Source: Sedimenticola sp. (GTDB lineage Bacteria > Pseudomonadota > Gammaproteobacteria > Chromatiales > Chromatiaceae). From it: a stretch of DNA of 24,094 nucleotides. The stretch lies in NCBI GenBank assembly GCA_030619405.1, contig JAUXBK010000008.1, positions 1-24,094 on the forward strand. The letters run 5' to 3'. Both the position numbers and the translations under genes were made by a program. Below, one piece after another: positions 1 through 7,465 of the stretch (within the stretch, counting starts at the first letter, position 1; each line of letters starts with the position of its first letter). The notes under the pieces are model-generated. The model was not told the DNA's origin. It was given only the letters and a program-made list of their open reading frames with translations, and did not search any database.

Positions 1-1
1 C

Positions 2-1099
2 AACGATCAGGTCAGCTGGGGGCTCTATCTGGCCAGTTTCGTTTTCATGGTCGGCGTGGCCGCCGCGGCCGTGACCGTGCTGTTTCCCGCCTATGCCTAC
101 AAGCACCAGGAGCTGCACAAGATCGTCGTGCTCGGGGAGATGCTGGCCATCGCCGCGGTGATCATGTGCCTGCTCTTTATCGTCGCCCACATGGGCAGGC
201 CGCTGAGAGCCTGGCACCTCATTCCGGGCATCGGGATCCTCAATTGGCCCAGCTCCATGCTGGCGTGGGACGTAATTGTGCTCAATGTCTACCTGCTGCT
301 CAACATCGTGGGCGGCTTCTACTACCTTTTCAAGAAATATACGGGGGAACCGCTGAACAAGGCCTTTTATCTGCCGATAGTCTATATTGCCATCGTCTGG
401 GCCCTGAGCATCCATACGGTGACGGCCTTCCTGATCGGCACCATGCCCGCGCGGCCCATGTGGTTTCATTCGATGATGCCGATCAAGTTCATCACCACGG
501 CCTTCGCCGCCGGCCCATCGCTGATCATCATCGTCTTCCTGCTGGTGCGCCGGTTCACGCCGCTGAAGATCGCTGACGAAGCATTCCACATGCTCTCCCA
601 GATCGTCACCTGGTGCCTCGGCATCGCGCTGTTCCTGGTCATGTCCGAAGTCGTCACCGAACTCTACCCCAGCACCGAGCACTCGGCGGGGCTGAAATAC
701 CTGATGTTCGGCCACCATGGACTCAATGCCCTGGTCCCCTTCTTCTGGACCGCCATGGCGTTGATGATCGGTGGCTTCATCCTGTTGCTGATACCGCGGG
801 TCAGAAAGAACCTGACGCTCCTGCCTTTCATCTGCGTCGCGGTCTTTGTCGGCATCTGGATCGAAAAGGGGATGGGCCTGATGCTTCCTGGCGTTATCCC
901 GACACCGGTGGGTGAATATGCCGAATACGTCCCGAGCAGCATCGAGCTCATGATCATCAGCGGTGTCTGGGCCATCGGGTTCTTCATTCTGACCGTGCTC
1001 ATCAAGGGTGCGGTTGGAATCTTACTCGGCGATGTCCGTTACCAGGAGAACACAGACCGGCAGGTTCAGGGCAAGCAGGCAGGGGCGGTGGCGACCTGA
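2..1099 (+). CDS. NrfD/PsrC-family (DsrP-like) membrane subunit, 5' partial
   Basis: Polytopic membrane protein of the NrfD/PsrC family, the quinone-interacting anchor of respiratory complexes such as DsrMKJOP, polysulfide reductase and Nrf. The frame is open from base 2, with no start before it, and the readable N-terminus (WGLYLASF, then VGVAAAAV) matches the middle of the DsrP-type first helices, so the true start lies upstream. Visible motifs are LGEMLAIAAVIMCLLF, the HMGRP loop and HLIPGIGILNWP, followed by ARPMWF and AFAAGP in the second half. I count about eight hydrophobic helices and a basic polar C-terminus. A tetrahaem cytochrome gene follows after 75 bases, so electrons probably pass between the quinone pool and periplasmic haems. 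Family assignment is firm; DsrP itself versus a paralogous complex cannot be settled because no other dsr gene is in view. Confidence 0.8.
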   Translation, partial: NDQVSWGLYLASFVFMVGVAAAAVTVLFPAYAYKHQELHKIVVLGEMLAIAAVIMCLLFIVAHMGRPLRAWHLIPGIGILNWPSSMLAWDVIVLNVYLLLNIVGGFYYLFKKYTGEPLNKAFYLPIVYIAIVWALSIHTVTAFLIGTMPARPMWFHSMMPIKFITTAFAAGPSLIIIVFLLVRRFTPLKIADEAFHMLSQIVTWCLGIALFLVMSEVVTELYPSTEHSAGLKYLMFGHHGLNALVPFFWTAMALMIGGFILLLIPRVRKNLTLLPFICVAVFVGIWIEKGMGLMLPGVIPTPVGEYAEYVPSSIELMIISGVWAIGFFILTVLIKGAVGILLGDVRYQENTDRQVQGKQAGAVAT

Positions 1100-1174
1100 T
1101 TGCAGCGCTCGGCAACCGACCCAGGCGCGGCGGTTGGCCACGCCTACTCCACAGATTTCAGGAGACGAAAGACG

Positions 1175-2002
1175 ATGACTAGCTATCGAGTGTTTGCACC
1201 GGTCATAGGCCTGTGCCTGCTGGCGGCGATATCGACTGCCACCGTTTTTGGGGAAGCGTCCCAGGACGGCAAGGAGTGCTTCGAGAGCAGGAAGGGGATG
1301 AGTGAGGTCCAGCAGCGTGAGCTCGGGTCCGGCGTGACAAACGTGAAGTGCTCACCGACGACCGGTGGCGTTCTATGGTGGGGCGATCCCTTCGATGGGA
1401 CCATCCCGATGGGCGATATGCCGATCGCAGCGGATTATTCACATGAAGAAGCGGTGGTCAAGCCGCGGGAGCCGCAGATCGACAGGAACAAGTTGCTGAC
1501 CATCTGTTCCATGGCCTGCCATAACGGCGAATATGTCCCCTATCCTGAGAACAAACTGCCCCGTCCGCTGAAGATGCACAAGGATCTGGTGCCGGATTCC
1601 ATGGATCTTAAGCACGGTAAAGGGGCGATATGGTGCCTGGACTGTCACCATGCGGCCACTCGAACCAAGCTGATAGACAACTACGGCAACGAGATCAGCT
1701 TCAATCAGCCGCAGAAACTCTGTGGGAAGTGCCACGGGCAGATCTACCGGTACTGGCGCGAAGGCATCCACGGCAAGCGCATCGGCATGTGGGACCAGGG
1801 CGGAAAGAAACGTTGGTGGGTCTGCACCGAATGCCACAATCCCCACGACGTCGAACAAGGCAACAGGAAATCGGGCTTCGCCCAGCTCGATCCGGAGCCG
1901 GCACCCATGCTGCCGAAGGGTATGCTCAATGCCGATCATGAACGTGGGCACGGACAAGCGCATGAAGCAGGTACTAGCACGTCCAACGCGGCAGATCGAT
2001 AA
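1175..2002 (+). CDS. Periplasmic tetrahaem cytochrome c with one CX3CH site
   Basis: Predicted exported multihaem cytochrome of 275 residues. The ATG at 1175 is preceded by AGGAG and begins an N-terminal hydrophobic segment of about 20 residues typical of a signal peptide or anchor; an in-frame TTG at 1100 is unlikely. Haem attachment sites are CSMACH (111-116, three residues between the cysteines), CLDCH (154-158), CGKCH (183-187) and CTECH (217-221). Two further cysteines at 35 and 59 could form a disulfide. Several extra His residues (135, 147, 159, 199, 224) could be distal ligands. The C-terminal 40 residues are polar and low complexity. It lies just after the NrfD-like gene, so it is a plausible electron acceptor or donor for that membrane subunit. 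It is larger than DsrJ (a trihaem protein of about 15 kDa) and I cannot assign it to a named family. Confidence 0.85.
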   Translation: MTSYRVFAPVIGLCLLAAISTATVFGEASQDGKECFESRKGMSEVQQRELGSGVTNVKCSPTTGGVLWWGDPFDGTIPMGDMPIAADYSHEEAVVKPREPQIDRNKLLTICSMACHNGEYVPYPENKLPRPLKMHKDLVPDSMDLKHGKGAIWCLDCHHAATRTKLIDNYGNEISFNQPQKLCGKCHGQIYRYWREGIHGKRIGMWDQGGKKRWWVCTECHNPHDVEQGNRKSGFAQLDPEPAPMLPKGMLNADHERGHGQAHEAGTSTSNAADR

Positions 2003-2053
2003 ATACGGGATATGCCGCTGATGGCAGCGGTCGTCTTTGCGCGGAGGAGCACG

Positions 2054-2800
2054 ATGACGAGTTTTGAAAAGAAAGAACACGCCCGACAAGAGGCGTTTGA
2101 GACCATCTGGGAGACCCAGATCGATGCGGTGTTTACCGACGTTGCTGCTGTCTATGACAAAGCCAACGATTTTGCCAGTCTGGGGATGCTGAAGGGACTG
2201 CGCCGCCGCTTCATCGCCAGTATCGATGTCGAACCAGGGCAGCGGGTACTCGATGTCTGTGCCGGGACCAATGTCATCGGCATCGAGTTGCTGAAGAAGC
2301 AGCCCGGGCTCGATGTCTATGCAGTCGATCGTAGCGACGCCATGCAGCGGGTCGGCAAGGACCGCGCCTCACAGCAGGGTTTCGAGATCAAGGGGCACAT
2401 CTGTGACGTGCATCGGTTACCGTTCCCGGACAACCACTTCGATGTCGTGACCCTGCAGTACGCGACGCGGCACCTGCGGGTCATCGACGTCTTTTCTGAG
2501 ATCAATCGGGTCCTGAAACCCGGTGGTAATTTTTATCACTGTGATATGCTGCGACCGGCCAACAAATTCATCGAGGAGGCCTACTGTCTCTACCTGAAGG
2601 GCTGTCTCAAGACGATTTCCTGGGCCATTCGCTCTGGACCCGATGCCATGGCCTGCCACGGCTATTTCGTCGATGCCATCCGTCTGTTCTACTCCACTGA
2701 CGAACTCTCACGTCTGCTTTCGGAACTGGGCTTTTCCCATGTCACCGGAAGGCCGATGCTCGGCGGCACCGTCGCGTTTCACAAGGCATGCAAGGCGTAG
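2054..2800 (+). CDS. UbiE/MenG-type SAM-dependent methyltransferase (divergent paralogue)
   Basis: Class I methyltransferase of 248 residues resembling UbiE/MenG, which C-methylates ubiquinone and menaquinone precursors. The start at 2054 follows GGAGG (2043-2047) with ideal spacing; an in-frame ATG at 2012 has no such site. Family landmarks are VFTDVAAVYDKAND with SLG at residues about 28-47, motif I VLDVCAGTNVIG, FDVVTLQYATRHL and VLKPGG in the middle, and a C-terminal AIRLF...ELGF...GGTVAFHK block that matches the UbiE end. Motif I reads GTNV where UbiE has GTGD, so SAM binding may be altered or the family split is old. It sits between the tetrahaem cytochrome and a cytochrome c gene, downstream of an NrfD quinone-site protein. 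I infer that it modifies a quinone used by this module; the substrate is not known. Confidence 0.75.
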   Translation: MTSFEKKEHARQEAFETIWETQIDAVFTDVAAVYDKANDFASLGMLKGLRRRFIASIDVEPGQRVLDVCAGTNVIGIELLKKQPGLDVYAVDRSDAMQRVGKDRASQQGFEIKGHICDVHRLPFPDNHFDVVTLQYATRHLRVIDVFSEINRVLKPGGNFYHCDMLRPANKFIEEAYCLYLKGCLKTISWAIRSGPDAMACHGYFVDAIRLFYSTDELSRLLSELGFSHVTGRPMLGGTVAFHKACKA

Positions 2801-2894
2801 GTGTATCATCGAGCGCACCCCCACCGCCCGATGATCGACCGATCTCTGTGCAACTGCCCTTTCCCATCCGGCTTTATCATTGAGGGTTAACGCA

Positions 2895-3221
2895 ATGACG
2901 ACTCACAAGACACTGATCACGACCCTTGGGGTCATCGCCGCTTCACTGCTGTCCAATCCGGCGCAGGCGCTCGATGCCGCGGGCCTGTATAAGGAGCGGA
3001 CCTGCATTGCCTGTCATGGCGCCGAAGGCAGGGTGCCGGTGATGGAGGAGTATCCGAAGATCGCGGGACAGAATGCGCCGTACCTGCTGGCTCAGATGAA
3101 GGACATCAAGAACGGTACGCGCAACAACACCAACGCCGTGGCGATGAAAAACGTGATGCACCTGATCAACGACGAAGAGATGGCCACCGTCGCCGAATGG
3201 CTTGCCGGTCTGCCGCAATAG
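2895..3221 (+). CDS. Small class I cytochrome c (c553/c4-like)
   Basis: Monohaem soluble cytochrome of 108 residues. The ATG at 2895 lies nine bases after GAGGG. A basic N-terminus and hydrophobic stretch ending in AQA-LD give a Sec signal peptide of about 30 residues. The haem site is CIACH, followed by G-AEG, then P-IAGQ-APYL, a hallmark of the c553/c4 group, and AMKNVM supplies a likely axial Met. It closes the + strand group that begins with the NrfD-like subunit, 94 bases after the methyltransferase gene, and is a likely periplasmic electron shuttle for the tetrahaem protein. No terminator is evident between it and the convergent gene ending at 3262. Confidence 0.85.
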   Translation: MTTHKTLITTLGVIAASLLSNPAQALDAAGLYKERTCIACHGAEGRVPVMEEYPKIAGQNAPYLLAQMKDIKNGTRNNTNAVAMKNVMHLINDEEMATVAEWLAGLPQ

Positions 3222-3261
3222 AGACCGCTATGGCGGTTACACGGTGCCGAAGGGCCTGTGG

Positions 3262-3762
3262 TCAGTCGCTCCAGAGGGCATCCGTCAGGGCGACGATCTG
3301 TGCATAGTAGGTATCCCGGTCCAGGCCCAGGACACCGGAACCGAAGAGCTCAGCATCGGTCGCGGTTGCAAGATCGCCATAGTTGACCAGCACCGATTGA
3401 TAGAGGATCAGTGCCGGCAGAAGATCGTGACGATCCTCGAAGTGCCGATGCAGCGAGATGACGTAGCCATCGGCCGGGTCCTCCGAAACGGGCTCTGTCC
3501 TGGCGAACAGACCGGGTTCGATGCCATCGACGACGAATTGGATCTCGACCGGGTAGCGAATGCATCTTCTGTCGTCCAGGATGCGCAGCACGACGGGGTA
3601 GTCGATGACGGGGCCGTACCGGGCGCGGATCTCTTTCGCCTTCTCCATTGCATGGCTGGATACGGCGCTGTGAATAACTTTGCCAGCGCGTTTTTTTACC
3701 TTTTTCGTTTTCTGTTCCATAGCATCGCCATTATCTGTCTGGACGTGGGCCTGCGGATACAT
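3262..3762 (-). CDS. Conserved-looking hypothetical protein
   Basis: Protein of up to 166 residues that I do not recognise. A second in-frame ATG at 3720 (giving MEQKTKKVKKRAGK) would produce 152 residues; the upstream start at 3762 has a weak AGG and neither start has a strong ribosome site. The first 30 residues after 3720 are very rich in Lys, and the rest is a compact acidic/hydrophobic domain with YGPVIDYPVVLRILDDRR, then VQFVVDGIEP and a C-terminal LYQSVLVNYGDLATATDAE. No signal peptide, membrane helix or Cys motif is seen, so it is probably cytoplasmic. Codon use resembles that of the neighbours. It is divergent from the gene at 3813 with only 50 bases between the upstream starts, suggesting a shared control region. 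Confidence 0.6.
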   Translation of the reverse strand: MYPQAHVQTDNGDAMEQKTKKVKKRAGKVIHSAVSSHAMEKAKEIRARYGPVIDYPVVLRILDDRRCIRYPVEIQFVVDGIEPGLFARTEPVSEDPADGYVISLHRHFEDRHDLLPALILYQSVLVNYGDLATATDAELFGSGVLGLDRDTYYAQIVALTDALWSD

Positions 3763-3812
3763 GATAACCTAATTCGACGCGAAGTCCGGATCGCGTCAAG
3801 CCGAGGATACGC

Positions 3813-4184
3813 ATGCCCGAATACCGACTGAGATTCACCGAACAAGAGGACGACGAATCTCGCCAGCGCACGCTCGATGAACTCCACACCTTTATCGCCG
3901 CCATGGACGGCCGTCCGCTCGCGGTCGTCACGCTGGACCAGGAGCAGAGCGCACTGTGGGATCAGGAGGGCGACATCGACTATCAGGATGTGTACGGACG
4001 ACAGATCGTCGAGCAGGTCACCGATGGCATCACCGAGACACTGGTTATCCGTAATTGCGACGGGCTCCCTGTGGTCCTGGCCGCTCTGGATGGTGACAGC
4101 GGGTGGCGGGGTATTGGCATCGACAAGCGGCTGCGCTTCGAGATCGCCACCACGATGCAGAACGACGAAACCGAGTTTAACTAG
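3813..4184 (+). CDS. Hypothetical acidic protein
   Basis: Protein of 123 residues, unrecognised. ATG at 3813 follows GAGG with good spacing. It is strongly acidic, with a two-part look: an N-terminal MPEYRLRFTEQEDD stretch with a predicted helix, then a region rich in Asp/Glu/Gln and a short beta-like ETLVIRNCDGLPVVLAAL segment. No membrane or export signal is present. The stop codon (TAG, 4182-4184) lies directly against the truncated transposase fragment that starts at about 4185, so the natural C-terminus may have been cut or replaced when that fragment arrived. It is divergently transcribed from the unknown gene ending at 3262, with which it may form a functional pair. Confidence 0.6.
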   Translation: MPEYRLRFTEQEDDESRQRTLDELHTFIAAMDGRPLAVVTLDQEQSALWDQEGDIDYQDVYGRQIVEQVTDGITETLVIRNCDGLPVVLAALDGDSGWRGIGIDKRLRFEIATTMQNDETEFN

Positions 4185-4484
4185 CATCATGTACACCTGC
4201 TTATTACGCCTCGAACATCGGGTGGCGCGGGTGATCTGATGAAACAACTGGGACAGCGCTACGTCCAGTACGTCAATCGCACCTATCGTCGTAGTGGCAC
4301 CCTATGGGAGGGTCGTTTTCGTTCTTGCCTGACGCAGGAAAAGGACTATGTCCTTGGTTGCTATCGTTACATCGAGCTAAATCCAGTACGTGCGAGCATG
4401 GTCGAGCATCCGGCAGAGTATCCCTGGTCCAGCTACCGTGCTAATTCGCAGAGCGCACCATCGCTGCCGCGGCATCAAGAATGA
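4185..4484 (+). pseudogene. Truncated REP-associated tyrosine transposase (RAYT, Y1/HUH family)
   Basis: Remnant of an IS200-like REP-associated transposase. Reading in the frame of the ATG at 4239 but starting at 4185 gives HHVHLLITP, the HUH metal-binding motif of the family, then GDLMKQLGQRYVQYVNRTY, GTLWEGRF, CYRYIELNPVRA and YPWSSYRAN, all classic RAYT blocks. Everything before the HUH motif (roughly the first 70 residues of a normal protein) is missing and replaced by the preceding gene's stop codon. After YRAN the sequence diverges and the frame runs into the 3' end of dusA, so the C-terminus is also lost. It cannot be active. RAYTs normally mobilise palindromic REP elements, and this genome is full of such palindromes. 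Confidence 0.8.
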
Positions 4485-5424
4485 CCCGGCTGCCAGCCCC
4501 TTTTATGCACGAATGCTCACTCAGATGGCGGCGCCAGGCGCGGGCACCCGGCTGGCCGTGGAACAGACCGAGGATGTGGCGGGTGATACGGTTCAGGGGG
4601 GTGCCCTGTGCCAGCTCCCATTCCACGAACGGGATCAGTCGCTCGATCACCTGGTGGCGGTCGAAGGCTGTAGGGGCCGGGTCGTGGAACAGCAACCGGT
4701 CCGCATCCGCCAGCAGCCAGGGGTTGTGGTAGACCTCCCGCCCGATCATCACCCCATCCACCCGTTGCAGCTGCTCCCGGCACGCCTCCAGGGTGGTGAT
4801 ACCACCGTTGATCACGATCTCCAACCCGGGAAAATCCCGCTTCAGCCGGTGTACACGGGCGTATTGCAGCGGGGGTACCTCCCGGTTCTCTTGGGGGCTC
4901 AACCCCCGCAGCCAGGCCTTGCGTGCATGTACGATGAAGGTCCTGCAGCCGGCTTCGGAGACGGTGCCGACGAAGTCACGCAGGGCCTGGTAGCTGTCCA
5001 TGTGGTCGATGCCGGTACGGTGCTTTACGCTGACCGGCAGTCGGGTAGCGTCGGTCATCGCCCGGACGCACTCCGCCACCAGTTTCGGCTCCGCCATCAG
5101 ACAGGCTCCGAAGCGACCGGACTGCACCCGGTCGGAGGGGCAGCCCACATTGAGATCGATCTCGTCGTACCCCCACTGCTCCCCCAGTCGGCTGCAGCGG
5201 GCCAACTCTCCCGGGTCGCTCCCCCCCAGCTGCAGGGCCAGCGGGTGTTCCGCCGGGTCGAAATCGAGAAACCGGGCCGGCTCCCGGTGCAGCAGGGCAC
5301 CGGTGGTGACCATCTCGGTATAGAGCAGGGTGTGATGGCTGATGAGCCGCAGAAAATAGCGGCAGTAGCGATCCGTCCATCCCAGCATGGGGGCAACTGA
5401 TAGTGTTCTGTCCAATGATTTCAA
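4441..5424 (-). CDS. dusA: tRNA-dihydrouridine synthase A
   Basis: FMN-dependent reductase that converts uridines in the tRNA D-loop (positions 20/20a) to dihydrouridine. The 327-residue length matches the DusA subfamily. Signatures are VAPMLGWTDRYCRYF near the N-terminus, NVGCPS with the catalytic Cys at 95, and HARKAWLRGLSPQENR with PPLQY, which marks DusA rather than DusB or DusC. Other blocks are INGGI and GVMIGR for flavin phosphate binding. The start is uncertain: the first in-frame candidates are TTG codons at 5424 and 5415, neither with a good ribosome site, while the nearby ATG at 5443 is in another frame. The 3' end overlaps the transposase remnant by 44 bases on the opposite strand. 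Confidence 0.93.
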   Translation of the reverse strand: MKSLDRTLSVAPMLGWTDRYCRYFLRLISHHTLLYTEMVTTGALLHREPARFLDFDPAEHPLALQLGGSDPGELARCSRLGEQWGYDEIDLNVGCPSDRVQSGRFGACLMAEPKLVAECVRAMTDATRLPVSVKHRTGIDHMDSYQALRDFVGTVSEAGCRTFIVHARKAWLRGLSPQENREVPPLQYARVHRLKRDFPGLEIVINGGITTLEACREQLQRVDGVMIGREVYHNPWLLADADRLLFHDPAPTAFDRHQVIERLIPFVEWELAQGTPLNRITRHILGLFHGQPGARAWRRHLSEHSCIKGAGSRVILDAAAAMVRSAN

Positions 5425-5466
5425 TAACCCAATAACTCCGCATCGGTGTGAGCGGAACGCCAGCTT

Positions 5467-5496
5467 TTGGCTACCTGTTATGACCAGCGTTATACT
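5467..5496 (+). promoter_or_regulatory. Putative sigma-70 promoter for the Uma2 gene
   Basis: TTGGCT at 5467-5472 and TATACT at 5491-5496 are separated by 18 bases and lie 38 bases upstream of the ATG at 5535. Spacing and hexamers fit a vegetative promoter. It is the only promoter-like pair I see in the dusA/Uma2 divergent gap. Confidence 0.4.
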
Positions 5497-5534
5497 GCGG
5501 CCTATAGTTCATGAGGAATCCGGAGGCAGCGGCA

Positions 5535-6071
5535 ATGTCATTTGCTTATACTGAACACTACACCATCGCAGACTACCAGCAATGGTCCGGTGACTGGGAG
5601 CTGGTACAGGGATCAGCTTATGCCATGACTCCCTCTCCGTCCGTTTCCCATCAAATAACCAGCGTTAACCTGGTTGCCCATTTGAAAGATAAACTCAAGG
5701 GCTGTGCCCAGAGTTACGCCTTGATGGAAACTGACTGGGAGATAGCCAATGATACGGTGGTAAGGCCGGACGTCCTGGTTATTTGCTATGAACCCGACGA
5801 AAGAATCACAAAAGCGCCAGGCCTGATCTTCGAGGTTATCTCGGCCTCCACCGCCAGACGCGATGAGCAGTTGAAATATGAGCTGTACCAGAAAGAAGGG
5901 GTCAAATATTACGGTATCGTCTATCCGGAAAAACGTATCGCAAAAGTGTACCAACTGATCGCCGAGCATTACCGGAAAGTCGGGGATTTCAGCGATGAAA
6001 CCCGTGAATTCGAGATCTGCGACTGTAAGATAACGTTCGATTTCAATCTTATCTGGCGCAAATCTCCTTGA
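5535..6071 (+). CDS. Uma2 family (DUF820) PD-(D/E)XK-like protein
   Basis: Protein of 178 residues from the ATG at 5535, chosen because GGAGG (5522-5526) precedes it by eight bases; an in-frame ATG at 5511 lacks this. The family has the restriction-endonuclease-like fold and is common in mobile and toxin-rich settings, but its function is unproven. Matching blocks are TIADYQQW and WELVQG at the start, VRPDVLVIC in the middle (the Asp of the nuclease core), then FEVISASTARRDEQLKYELY and YYGIVYPEKR. The E-x-S-x-ST pattern with RRD and the following Lys complete the PD-(D/E)XK signature, so the active site looks intact. Its last 23 bases overlap the 3' end of argA on the other strand. Confidence 0.85.
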   Translation: MSFAYTEHYTIADYQQWSGDWELVQGSAYAMTPSPSVSHQITSVNLVAHLKDKLKGCAQSYALMETDWEIANDTVVRPDVLVICYEPDERITKAPGLIFEVISASTARRDEQLKYELYQKEGVKYYGIVYPEKRIAKVYQLIAEHYRKVGDFSDETREFEICDCKITFDFNLIWRKSP

Positions 6072-7386
6072 CGAAGACCTTGGAGTTGCGTTGGTAGTTG
6101 TAGAGCTCTCTTTTGCTCATTGGCAGCGATTCCACCGGCAGGTTGACGAAACCACGTTCCCGGAACCAGTGGGCAGCCTGGGTGGTGAGGACGAACAGCT
6201 TGTCCACCTCCTGTTCCCGCGACCGTTGTTCCATCTGCGCCAGCAGGGTATCGCCCCTGCCTCCCTGGCGGTAGTCGGGGTGGACCATCAGGCAGGCCAG
6301 TTCCGCCATCCGCTCGTCCGGATAGCAGTAGAGGGAAGCGCAGCCGATCACCATTCCGTCCAGTTCCACCACCGAAAAGCGCTCGATCTCGGTCTCCAGA
6401 AGCTCCCGTGAGCGGCGCACCAGGATCCCCATCTCCTCCAGTGGTGCCAGCAGCTCCAGAATTCCCGCCACATCGTCGATACGGGCGGTGCGGATCTCTT
6501 CATAGTGCTCGGCGGAGAGCATGGTACCCACCCCATCACGGGTGAACAGCTCCCTCAGCAACGCACCATCCCTCCCACGTTCCAGCAGGTGGATACGTTT
6601 TACCCCGTGACGGCAGGCATAGAGCGCACTGCGCAGGTGTTGGGTCAGCTCTTCCGGCATGTCGCTCTGCTGCTTCAGCATCGAATCCAGCTCCCGTGGG
6701 ATGAGATTGGTTACCCTCTCTCCGTTCGAGTCCCTGAGCTCTGGGCCCTCGGCCAGGGAAATCAGTTTGTCTGCCGACAGGGCAACTGCCGCCGAACCGG
6801 CCACATCGGCGGCAGTGAGGTTGAACACCTCGCCAGTGGGTGAGTAGCCGAGCGGGGGTATCAAGGCGATGGCGCTGGAGTCCAGCACCTTTTCGAGCGC
6901 CTGGGAGTCGATGCGGCGTACCTGCCCGGTGTGACAGTAGTCGATGCCGTTGCGTACGCCGATCGGCCGGGCGGTGACGAAGTTGCCGGAGACCACCCTG
7001 ATCTTGGCGCCCGCCATGGGGGAGTTGGCCACGCCCATAGAGAGCAGGGCCTCCACTTCCACCCGTACCGCCCCCGCTGCCTCCTTGACGCAGGCAAGGG
7101 CCTGCCCGTCAGTCACCCGCAACCCGTTGATCACCTTCATCTCCGCCCTCCGCAGGCGCAGGCGTTCCTCGATCTGGGGGCGGGCCCCGTGCACCAGTAC
7201 CAGCCGTATCCCCAGACCGTGCAGCAGGGCGATGTCGTGGATCAAGTCGGAAAAACGAGGGTCGGCTACCGCCTCGCCACCAAAGGTGATGACGAAGGTC
7301 CTGCCCCGGTGTGCGTGGATATAGGGTGATGAGCCGCGGAACCATGCTACGAAGGGGTCACCAGCTTTATGTTCGGTCTGTGCCAC
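6049..7386 (-). CDS. argA: Amino-acid N-acetyltransferase (N-acetylglutamate synthase)
   Basis: First enzyme of arginine biosynthesis, transferring acetyl from acetyl-CoA to glutamate. Its 445 residues match the classical two-domain ArgA. Residues 1-280 form an amino-acid-kinase-like domain (VITFGGEAVADPRF, LVLVHGARPQIEERL, NLTAADVAG) that binds arginine for feedback inhibition in relatives. Residues about 290-440 form the GNAT acetyltransferase domain with VIGCASLY, AELACLMVHPDYR and the acetyl-CoA loop RQGGRGD. The start is GTG at 7386 with a weak GCGAGA upstream. It points the same way as argE, but a DUF202 gene on the other strand and two repeat elements lie between them. Confidence 0.95.
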   Translation of the reverse strand: MAQTEHKAGDPFVAWFRGSSPYIHAHRGRTFVITFGGEAVADPRFSDLIHDIALLHGLGIRLVLVHGARPQIEERLRLRRAEMKVINGLRVTDGQALACVKEAAGAVRVEVEALLSMGVANSPMAGAKIRVVSGNFVTARPIGVRNGIDYCHTGQVRRIDSQALEKVLDSSAIALIPPLGYSPTGEVFNLTAADVAGSAAVALSADKLISLAEGPELRDSNGERVTNLIPRELDSMLKQQSDMPEELTQHLRSALYACRHGVKRIHLLERGRDGALLRELFTRDGVGTMLSAEHYEEIRTARIDDVAGILELLAPLEEMGILVRRSRELLETEIERFSVVELDGMVIGCASLYCYPDERMAELACLMVHPDYRQGGRGDTLLAQMEQRSREQEVDKLFVLTTQAAHWFRERGFVNLPVESLPMSKRELYNYQRNSKVFVKEICAR

Positions 7387-7465
7387 GGGAATTCTCGCTG
7401 TCTGGGTTGCCTGCTATTAAAACCTCAAATGCTCAGATGGGAAAGCGATCGGTTAAGATACCAGG

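Noticed and set aside
2..3221. A dsr sulfur-oxidation operon
   Set aside because: Only one DsrP-like gene is visible; the cytochrome is not DsrJ-like and no dsrAB, dsrK or dsrM is in view, so the name was not applied.
4390..5400. 336-codon plus-strand frame opposite dusA
   Set aside because: Composition is typical of an antisense shadow and dusA shows every family motif on the other strand.
5422..5443. Frameshift at the dusA start, with an ATG in another frame at 5443
   Set aside because: The conserved protein begins at about residue 8 and can start from TTG at 5424 or 5415; no lost conserved segment shows that a shift occurred.
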